Below, in pieces: positions 1 through 4,681 of a DNA stretch of 5,979 nt. How positions within the stretch are numbered: the stretch's first letter is position 1; each line of letters opens with the position of its first letter. The notes below the pieces were generated by a model. It was not told where the DNA came from. It saw only the letters and a program-made list of their open reading frames with translations, and did no database searches. Source of the stretch: Rhodoferax sp. UBA4127. GTDB lineage: Bacteria > Pseudomonadota > Gammaproteobacteria > Burkholderiales > Burkholderiaceae_C. The position numbers and the translations under genes were made by a program. Location: contig DFWT01000050.1 of assembly GCA_002381045.1 (NCBI GenBank), positions 16,106 through 22,084 of the forward strand. Reading direction: 5' to 3'.

Positions 1-1379
1 GCCTTGATGCTGGCAATACGCGCCGAGTCAAGGCGGCTCATCTGACCCGCACCCACACCCATGGTCATGCCGTCTTTGCAGAACACGATGGCATTGCTTT
101 TGACGAACTTGCCGACCTTCCAGGCAAACAACAAGTCTTGCAATTGCTCTGCGGTAGGTTGCAGTTTGGTGACCACTTTTAGGTCGGCCAGGGTGAGTTC
201 ATGGTTGTCGGCGGTTTGCATCAACAGGCCAGATCCCACGCGCTTGATATCCATGGCATTGCGGCCGTTATCCCAATCGGATGGACCGCCTGGCGGCAGG
301 GCAATCTGCAGCACGCGCACATTGACCTTGGACTTGAACACCGCCAGCGCCTCAGGCGTGAAGGCTGGCGCCATCAGCACCTCAATGAACTGCTTGGACA
401 TTTGCAGGGCTGCCGCTTCGTCCAGCACACAGTTCACCGCAATGATGCCGCCAAAAGCCGAGGTTGGGTCGGTCTGGAAAGCCTTGCTATATGACTCAAG
501 CGCATTCGCACCGACTGCCACGCCACACGGGTTGGCGTGTTTAACGATGACACAGGCCGGTGTGTTGAAGCTCTTGACGCATTCCCAAGCGGCGTCCGCA
601 TCGGCGATGTTGTTGTAGCTGAGTTCTTTGCCTTGCAATTGAACGGCAGTTACCAGTGAACCAGGCGCTGGGCACAGGTCGCGATAGAAGGCGGCACTCT
701 GGTGTGGGTTTTCGCCGTAACGCAGGTCCTGCAGTTTGACGAAGTTGCCGTTGGACTGGGCCGGGAACAGGCTGCGCGCTGGCGTGCTGGCGGCTTCATC
801 GAATTCGATGGATGAGAGGTAGTTGCTGATGGCCCCGTCATACTGGCTGATGCGGTTGAACGCGGCCACGCTCAAGGCAAACTTGGTCTTCAGCGCCACG
901 GTGCCGGTGGCCTGCAAATCGGCCAGCACCTGGGTGTATTGGGACGCATCGGTCAACACCGCCACGTCTTTCCAGTTCTTGGCGGCGCTTCGCACCATGG
1001 CCGGGCCGCCAATGTCGATGTTCTCAATGGCGTCTTCTAGCGTGCAACCAGGCTTGGCCACGGTGGATTCAAACGGGTAGAGGTTCACCACCAGCAGGTC
1101 AATCGTGTCAATGGCATAGGCCTTGATAGCCGCCATGTGCTCGGGCAAATCGCGGCGCGCCAGCAGACCGGCATGCACCTTGGGGTGCAGGGTTTTAACC
1201 CGCCCGTCCAGCATTTCAGGAAAGCCGGTGAGCGCCGCCACTTCGGTCACCGGCAGGCCCTGGTCGGCCAGCAACTTGGCAGTGCCGCCGGTGGACAAGA
1301 GTTTGATGCCCAGCGCGTGCAGGCTTTTGGCAAATTCAACAATACCGGTTTTGTCAGAGACAGAGATCAGTGCGTTCAT
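1..1379 (-). CDS. purH: PurH, bifunctional AICAR transformylase / IMP cyclohydrolase (3' end outside window)
   Basis: This enzyme catalyses the last two steps of de novo purine synthesis in the cytoplasm: formylation of AICAR with 10-formyl-THF, then ring closure to IMP. I translated the minus strand from the ATG at 1379; 459 codons are open to the window edge, so about 65 C-terminal residues of the usual ~525 are missing. The N-terminal MGS-like cyclohydrolase domain runs from residue 1 to about 145 (MNALISVSDKTG start, LSTGGTA at 29-34, DGRVKTLHPKVHAG at 58-71, IDIGGPAMVRSAAKN at 121-135). The transformylase domain follows, with RYGENPHQ (220-227), the catalytic Lys-His pair in VKHANPCGVAVG (K280, H281) and DPTSAFGGIIA (304-314). 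No frameshift is visible. No strong Shine-Dalgarno sequence precedes the ATG, but the family N-terminus fits this start. It lies 95 bases downstream of fis and may be cotranscribed with it or have its own promoter. Confidence 0.97.
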   Translation of the reverse strand, partial: MNALISVSDKTGIVEFAKSLHALGIKLLSTGGTAKLLADQGLPVTEVAALTGFPEMLDGRVKTLHPKVHAGLLARRDLPEHMAAIKAYAIDTIDLLVVNLYPFESTVAKPGCTLEDAIENIDIGGPAMVRSAAKNWKDVAVLTDASQYTQVLADLQATGTVALKTKFALSVAAFNRISQYDGAISNYLSSIEFDEAASTPARSLFPAQSNGNFVKLQDLRYGENPHQSAAFYRDLCPAPGSLVTAVQLQGKELSYNNIADADAAWECVKSFNTPACVIVKHANPCGVAVGANALESYSKAFQTDPTSAFGGIIAVNCVLDEAAALQMSKQFIEVLMAPAFTPEALAVFKSKVNVRVLQIALPPGGPSDWDNGRNAMDIKRVGSGLLMQTADNHELTLADLKVVTKLQPTAEQLQDLLFAWKVGKFVKSNAIVFCKDGMTMGVGAGQMSRLDSARIASIK

Positions 1380-1421
1380 GGTGGCTGAGTAGAGTAGTAA
1401 AAAGAATTCAGGTCGAGTCCA

Positions 1422-1440
1422 ATGATTTATAAAAAATCAT
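1422..1440 (-). promoter_or_regulatory. AT-rich hairpin with a -10-like hexamer upstream of purH
   Basis: ATGATTT and AAATCAT form a perfect 7-base inverted repeat around a 5-base loop, in the fis-purH gap. On the minus strand the stem contains TATAAA, a reasonable -10 hexamer for a purH promoter about 40 bases before its ATG, but no matching -35 sits at 16-18 bases. It is not followed by a T-run on either side, so it is not a standard terminator. It may act as a weak promoter element, a processing site, or part of the adjoining repeat. Confidence 0.25.
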
Positions 1441-1474
1441 GCTCTAGCCCTTATGAAATAGGCGTTAACAGCTA
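1441..1474 (-). repeat. Dispersed intergenic repeat, copy A
   Basis: Read on the minus strand this begins immediately after the fis stop codon with TAGCTGTTAACGCC and ends with GGGCTAGAGC. It aligns without gaps to 3384-3417 on the plus strand, 26 of 34 positions by my count, sharing blocks such as TATTTCA and AAGGG. Both copies lie just 3' of a stop codon, on the coding strand of the preceding gene. The pattern resembles a small repeat I recall as frequent between genes in Comamonadaceae; that recollection has not been checked. Confidence 0.6.
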
Positions 1475-1711
1475 TTAATTAAGAAGCTTGTGCTCAAGCA
1501 GCTTCTTGCGCAGGGTGTTGCGGTTGAGTCCCAAAAACTGCGCCGCCTTGGACTGGTTTTGCTCGGCATGTTGCATCACTACCTCGAGCAGCGGTTTCTC
1601 CACCACGGCCACCAGCATGTCGTACATGTTGTTGGGTTCGCTTCGGCCCAGGTCGCTTAGATAGCTCTCAAGGTTGCTGCGCACACAGTCTGCAATGTGC
1701 TGGTTTTTCAT
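1475..1711 (-). CDS. fis: Fis-family DNA-binding nucleoid protein
   Basis: Fis is a small homodimeric, DNA-bending protein that organises the nucleoid, assists some site-specific recombination and modulates stable-RNA promoters. The 78-residue product has the Fis core: a dimerisation helix region (about 28-50, KPLLEVVMQHAEQNQ) and a C-terminal helix-turn-helix at about 54-74 (SKAAQFLGLNRNTLRKK), very close to the E. coli segment ending in INRGTLRKKL. It lacks most of the ~20-residue N-terminal arm of E. coli Fis that contacts DNA invertases; this short form is usual in betaproteobacteria. The start overlaps the dusB stop (ATGA), and GGAG at 1720-1723 lies 8 bases before the ATG, so translation is probably coupled to dusB. 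dusB-fis is an ancient operon shared with gammaproteobacteria. Confidence 0.95.
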   Translation of the reverse strand: MKNQHIADCVRSNLESYLSDLGRSEPNNMYDMLVAVVEKPLLEVVMQHAEQNQSKAAQFLGLNRNTLRKKLLEHKLLN

Positions 1712-2748
1712 GCCGCCGTCTCCATCGGGTCGTATTGTTCTTGGGCGCTGGGGTTCGGCAAGCGGTCCATGCGTGTATTGAGTTCGTCAAAAAAATCAGC
1801 CACTGCCGATAACTGCGTTTGGCAGTCGGTCAAGCGGTTCATGTCGGCGCGAAACGCCTCGCCCCCGGGCAAGGCCCGCACATACCAGCCAATGTGTTTG
1901 CGCGCGCTGCGCACACTGGCAAACTCGCCATACAACTGGTAATGGTCTTGCAGGTGCGCCAGCAACAGGGCTTTGACTTCGGCCACCAGCGGTTGTGCCA
2001 AGTGCTGGCCAGTCGCCAAAAAGTGCGCCATCTCCCTAAAGATCCAAGGCCGCCCCTGTGCCGCGCGGCCCACCATGACCGCATCGGCACCGGTAGCGGC
2101 CAGCACATCTCGCGCTTTTTCTGGGCTGTTGATGTCGCCATTGGCGACCACCGGAATCTGCAGCGCCGCTTTGACGGCGGCGATGGTGTCGTATTCGGCC
2201 GCGCCCTTGTAACCCTGCTCGCGCGTGCGGCCATGCACAGTGAGCATCTGCACGCCCGCATCCTGCGCAGCAAGCGCCAGCCGCAAGGCATTTTTTTCAG
2301 CCTCACACCAGCCGGTGCGCATCTTCAGCGTGACCGGCACGCCGTGCGGCGCACAGGCCTGCACCACCGCTGAGACGATTTGTAGCGCTAGCGCCTCGTT
2401 TTGCATCAGAGCAGAACCCGCCCATTTGTTGCAAACTTTTTTGGCCGGACAGCCCATGTTGATGTCAATGATTTGAGCGCCACGGTCGATGTTGTAGCGG
2501 GCGGCGTCAGCCATCATTTGAGGCTCGGTGCCGGCGATCTGCACCGCAATCGGCCCCGGTTCGCCTTCGTGGTTGGCGCGGCGCGAGGTCTTTAACGAAT
2601 CCCATAAATCCGGCCGACTGGTCACCATCTCGCTCACCGCATAACCCGCACCAAATCGTTTGCACAACAGGCGAAACGGCCGATCTGTCACGCCAGCCAT
2701 CGGCGCCACAAAGAAACGGTTGGGCAACAGGTAGGGTCCGATGTTCAT
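1708..2748 (-). CDS. dusB: DusB, tRNA-dihydrouridine synthase
   Basis: This is an FMN-dependent enzyme that reduces a uridine to dihydrouridine in the D-loop of tRNA using NADPH. The 346-residue product starts MNIGPYLLPNRFFVAPMAGVTDRPF, the standard family N-terminus. Visible motifs are the FMN-barrel start APMAGVTDRPFR (15-26), DINMGCPAKKV (95-105) with Cys100 as the likely catalytic acid, KMRTGW (142-147), VHGRTREQGYKG (171-182), NGDI (203-206) and DAVMVGRAAQGRPW (222-235) for phosphate binding, followed by the C-terminal helical tRNA-binding part (SARKHIGWY, 281-289). The frame stays open upstream to an ATG at 2847, but that extension does not resemble the family and the likely promoter lies inside it, so 2748 is preferred even though no clear Shine-Dalgarno precedes it. 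It is the first gene of the dusB-fis operon and its stop overlaps the fis start by four bases. Confidence 0.95.
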   Translation of the reverse strand: MNIGPYLLPNRFFVAPMAGVTDRPFRLLCKRFGAGYAVSEMVTSRPDLWDSLKTSRRANHEGEPGPIAVQIAGTEPQMMADAARYNIDRGAQIIDINMGCPAKKVCNKWAGSALMQNEALALQIVSAVVQACAPHGVPVTLKMRTGWCEAEKNALRLALAAQDAGVQMLTVHGRTREQGYKGAAEYDTIAAVKAALQIPVVANGDINSPEKARDVLAATGADAVMVGRAAQGRPWIFREMAHFLATGQHLAQPLVAEVKALLLAHLQDHYQLYGEFASVRSARKHIGWYVRALPGGEAFRADMNRLTDCQTQLSAVADFFDELNTRMDRLPNPSAQEQYDPMETAA

Positions 2749-2818
2749 ACGAACGAAATCATGCGAAACAAGGCAGGGAGAAAGAAATGGAGCGACGGGG
2801 TTGGGCGTTGGACGCCGG

Positions 2819-2847
2819 ATTTTAGCTGCCCAAAATTTCAGCAGCAA
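2819..2847 (-). promoter_or_regulatory. Candidate sigma70 promoter of dusB-fis
   Basis: On the minus strand TTGCTG (2847-2842) and TAAAAT (2824-2819) are separated by exactly 17 bases. The -10 matches the consensus at 5 of 6 positions and the -35 at 3 of 6, including the TTG. Transcription would start near 2812, giving a leader of about 64 bases before the dusB ATG at 2748. Confidence 0.55.
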
Positions 2848-2885
2848 TAAGTTTTTGCGTACAGACGCCGATCACCCGCCGTCCC

Positions 2886-2891
2886 TATACT
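2886..2891 (+). promoter_or_regulatory. Possible -10 box just before the YqaA-like gene
   Basis: TATACT is a good -10 hexamer (5 of 6) ending only 9 bases before the ATG at 2901, so the transcript would be leaderless or nearly so. This agrees with the lack of a Shine-Dalgarno sequence before that ATG. No recognisable -35 lies 16-18 bases upstream, so the call is weak. Confidence 0.3.
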
Positions 2892-2900
2892 CGCGCACCC

Positions 2901-3371
2901 ATGGAACTCTGGCTCGACCACCTTCTCACCCTGCTGGCGTTGCCCAAGTTTGGCCTGAGCACCGTGTTTGTGGTGTCGTTTGTCTCTGCCACATTGCTGC
3001 CCATGGGTTCGGAGCCAGCTGTGTTTGGGCTGGTCAAACTCAATCCCGATTTGTTTTGGCCAGCGATTGGCGTGGCCACCGTGGGCAACACACTGGGTGG
3101 CGCAGTGTCTTGGTGGATGGGCTTGGTCTCGCACAAGGTGGTGGATAAATACAGCCACTCCCAACACCACCTGCGCGCGCTGGATTGGCTGCAGCGCCTA
3201 GGGCCCAAAGCCTGCCTCCTGGCTTGGCTGCCGGTGGTGGGTGACCCGCTGTGTGCGGTGGCCGGTTGGCTCAAGCTGCCGTTCTGGCCGTGCGTGATTT
3301 ACATGGCCATTGGCAAGTTCGCCCGGTACCTGACGATGACTGCAGCGCTGATGGGTGTGTTTGGTGGTTAG
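2901..3371 (+). CDS. YqaA/DedA-like (VTT domain) inner-membrane protein
   Basis: This 156-residue hydrophobic protein matches the YqaA branch of the DedA/SNARE-associated (VTT) family; DedA relatives are implicated in lipid flipping and membrane homeostasis, but the YqaA branch has no firmly established role. Features are a hydrophobic stretch at 18-45 containing SATLLPMGSE (29-38), GNTLGGAVSWWMG (62-74), then GPKACLLAWLPVVGDPLCAVAGWL (101-124) with the family's characteristic LPxxGDP signature, and IGKFARYL (137-144) in the last membrane segment. A short polar stretch (78-100, with several His) separates the two halves. The ATG at 2901 is the only reasonable start, although no ribosome-binding site precedes it. 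It diverges from dusB across about 150 bases and converges on ychF. Family assignment is firm; substrate is unknown. Confidence 0.9.
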   Translation: MELWLDHLLTLLALPKFGLSTVFVVSFVSATLLPMGSEPAVFGLVKLNPDLFWPAIGVATVGNTLGGAVSWWMGLVSHKVVDKYSHSQHHLRALDWLQRLGPKACLLAWLPVVGDPLCAVAGWLKLPFWPCVIYMAIGKFARYLTMTAALMGVFGG

Positions 3372-3388
3372 CTACATTTAATGTAGCT
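3370..3388. other. Perfect 8-base hairpin at the yqaA stop codon
   Basis: AGCTACAT and ATGTAGCT flank a 3-base loop (TTA), forming a palindromic stem that overlaps the TAG stop of the YqaA-like gene. There is no T-tract on either strand, so it is not a canonical intrinsic terminator. It may still end or protect converging transcripts. Its right arm runs into repeat copy B and may be part of the same repeat unit. Confidence 0.4.
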
Positions 3389-3417
3389 TCTGACGCTTAT
3401 TTCACAAGGGTCAGTGC
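3384..3417 (+). repeat. Dispersed intergenic repeat, copy B
   Basis: This begins 13 bases after the stop of the YqaA-like gene with TAGCTTCTGACGC and ends GGGTCAGTGC. It aligns without gaps to the minus strand of 1441-1474 (26 of 34 positions). It fills much of the 55-base gap between two convergent genes and ends 10 bases before the ychF stop. Position directly behind a stop codon is shared with copy A. Confidence 0.6.
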
Positions 3418-3426
3418 CATATTTCT

Positions 3427-4515
3427 TCAAGAGCTGAACAAGAAATTCATCACGTCGCCATCTTTGACGACGTAGTCTTTGCCTTCAGCGCGCATCTTGC
3501 CCGCGTCCTTGGCGCCCTGCTCACCCTTGAACGTGATGAAGTCGTCATAGGCAATGGTCTGGGCGCGGATGTAGCCCTTCTCAAAGTCGGTGTGAATCAC
3601 GCCAGCCGCTTGCGGGCCGGTGTCGCCTTTGTGGATGGTCCATGCGCGCACCTCTTTGACACCGGCGGTGAAATAGGTTTGCAAACCCAGTAAATCGTAG
3701 GCTGCGCGAATCAAGCGGTTCAGGCCCGGCTCGTGAAGCCCAAGTTCTTCCAGAAACATCAGGCGGTCTTCATCGCTCATCTCGGCCATCTCGGCCTCCA
3801 GCTTGGCGCTGATCGCCACCACTGGCGCGTTTTGGGCAGTGGCATAGGCCGTCAGGCGATCCAGAAACGGGTTGTTGCTGAAGCCGTCTTCAGCCACATT
3901 CGCCACAAACATGGCCGGCTTCGCAGTGATCAGGAAAAACTGCTTGAGCAGCGGCTGCTCTTCTTTGCTAAAACTGATCGAGCGCACCGGCTTGGCCTCG
4001 TTCAGCGCGGCCTGGCAGCGCTCCAGAATACTCACTAGCTTGATGGCCTCTTTGTCACCACCTGACTTTGCGGCTTTCTGGTAGCGAGACAAAGCCTTGT
4101 CCACCGTGCTCAAGTCGGCCAAGCACAGCTCGGTCTGAATCACCTCGATGTCAGAGATCGGGTCCACCTTGCCGGCCACATGCACCACGTTGTCGTCCTC
4201 AAAACAGCGCACCACATTCACCGTGGCATCCGTTTCCCGGATGTGCGCAAGGAACTTGTTGCCCAGGCCTTCACCGGTGCTGGCACCGGCGACCAAACCG
4301 GCGATGTCCACAAACTCGACGATCGCACGCTGGACCTTTTGCGGGTTGACGATAGCCGCCAATGCATCCAATCGTGGGTCAGGCACTTCAACGATGCCCA
4401 CATTCGGCTCAATCGTACAAAAGGGGTAGTTCTCCGCCGCGATGCCAGCCTTGGTCAAGGCGTTGAACAGAGTTGACTTACCAACATTGGGCAAGCCCAC
4501 GATTCCACATTTCAT
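3427..4515 (-). CDS. ychF: YchF, redox/stress-linked ribosome-binding Obg-family ATPase
   Basis: YchF (bacterial OLA1) is a cytoplasmic, ribosome-associated P-loop NTPase of the TRAFAC/Obg group that prefers ATP and is linked to stress responses and translation. The product is 362 residues, the usual length. Motifs: G1 P-loop GLPNVGKST (7-15), with Leu8 in place of the usual catalytic residue region as in the hydrophobic-substituted GTPases; conserved YPFCTIEPNVGIVEVP (30-45); G3 DIAG (70-73) followed by LVAGASTGEGLGNKFL; a coiled-coil insertion around 125-195; the family's NxxE in place of NKxD (N206-E209); SAK near 236-238; and a C-terminal TGS domain (about 278-361). AAGGA lies 5 bases before the ATG. 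The gene is intact, but everything upstream of its ribosome-binding site appears to belong to a mobile element, so its original promoter and any upstream partner are not visible. Confidence 0.97.
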   Translation of the reverse strand: MKCGIVGLPNVGKSTLFNALTKAGIAAENYPFCTIEPNVGIVEVPDPRLDALAAIVNPQKVQRAIVEFVDIAGLVAGASTGEGLGNKFLAHIRETDATVNVVRCFEDDNVVHVAGKVDPISDIEVIQTELCLADLSTVDKALSRYQKAAKSGGDKEAIKLVSILERCQAALNEAKPVRSISFSKEEQPLLKQFFLITAKPAMFVANVAEDGFSNNPFLDRLTAYATAQNAPVVAISAKLEAEMAEMSDEDRLMFLEELGLHEPGLNRLIRAAYDLLGLQTYFTAGVKEVRAWTIHKGDTGPQAAGVIHTDFEKGYIRAQTIAYDDFITFKGEQGAKDAGKMRAEGKDYVVKDGDVMNFLFSS

Positions 4516-4520
4516 GAAAG

Positions 4521-4525
4521 TCCTT
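4521..4525 (-). promoter_or_regulatory. ychF ribosome-binding site
   Basis: AAGGA on the minus strand, 5 bases before the ychF ATG at 4515, fixes that start. It is the last part of the ychF 5' region that looks resident; the ychF-like inverted piece begins about 10 bases further on. No convincing -10/-35 pair for ychF was found between 4526 and 4680. Confidence 0.7.
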
Positions 4526-4681
4526 ATGAATCAATACCCAGCCTGCACAATTGAACCTAATGTCGGGATCGTTGAAGTGCCTGCCGCGCGTCAATTTGCA
4601 CGGTCGAATTGGTCAAAACCAAACCCGTCAAAACAGTGCATTCCTGCAAAGTTTTGTCCTCGTTTAGCTCTGGAAGTTTGA
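4526..4681 (+). CDS. 51-codon frame carrying a YchF peptide, overlapping the int start (doubtful gene)
   Basis: An ATG at 4526 opens a 51-codon frame that begins MNQYPACTIEPNVGIVEVP, i.e. three residues followed by a copy of YchF residues 30-45, then an unrelated tail (AARQFARSNWSKPN...). A weak GAAAG lies 5 bases before the ATG. Its TGA at 4679-4681 shares a base with the integrase ATG (TGATG), the arrangement of translationally coupled genes. There is no P-loop, so it cannot work as YchF. It may be a displaced gene piece now read through into int, a leader peptide controlling int, or a chance open frame. The YchF similarity is certain; that the peptide is made is only a guess. Confidence 0.3.
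   Translation: MNQYPACTIEPNVGIVEVPAARQFARSNWSKPNPSKQCIPAKFCPRLALEV
4535..4582 (+). repeat. Inverted partial copy of ychF codons 30-45; candidate attachment-site relic
   Basis: This 48-base piece corresponds to 4381-4428 of ychF but on the opposite strand, with 38 of 48 bases identical by my count. Fifteen of the 16 encoded residues are the same; the exception is Phe to Ala. Within the matching residues all seven differences are at third codon positions. A 16-base block, ATCGTTGAAGTGCCTG (4568-4583), is identical to the ychF copy at 4380-4395 (minus strand). Similarity fades before Tyr30 and after about Arg48. It lies between ychF and the integrase, where an attachment site is expected. It is inverted relative to intact ychF, unlike a simple attL/attR pair, which would be a direct repeat. 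Confidence 0.75.
4612..4634 (+). repeat. Two direct GTCAAAAC repeats, possible integrase arm-type sites
   Basis: GTCAAAAC occurs at 4612-4619 and again at 4627-4634, a 15-base period, between the candidate core and the integrase start. Short direct repeats beside a core site are how tyrosine-recombinase arm-type binding sites commonly look, and the integrase has an arm-binding-like N-terminus. Two 8-mers in AT-leaning sequence could also be chance. Confidence 0.3.
4672..4676 (+). promoter_or_regulatory. Integrase ribosome-binding site
   Basis: GGAAG lies 4 bases before the ATG at 4681. It supports that start over an in-frame TTG at 4609, which has no such site and would add 24 residues without family resemblance. 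The site lies within the end of the 51-codon frame. Confidence 0.5.

Noticed and set aside
61..618. Plus-strand 185-codon open frame
   Set aside because: It is antisense to purH, whose minus-strand translation is continuous and carries all family motifs.
1819..2373. Plus-strand 184-codon open frame
   Set aside because: It is antisense to dusB; its composition is His/Arg/Gln-heavy as expected of a shadow in GC-rich coding DNA.
2749..2847. N-terminal 33-residue extension of DusB
   Set aside because: It does not match the family N-terminus and overlaps the best promoter candidate; the MNIGPY start fits.
4381..4582. Simple attL/attR direct-repeat pair flanking an inserted element
   Set aside because: The two ychF-like copies are inverted, not direct, and no element fits between them; a true partner site would have to lie outside the window.
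4609..4680. TTG start giving a 405-residue integrase
   Set aside because: There is no ribosome-binding site and no resemblance to integrase N-termini in the extra 24 residues; the ATG at 4681 has GGAAG upstream.
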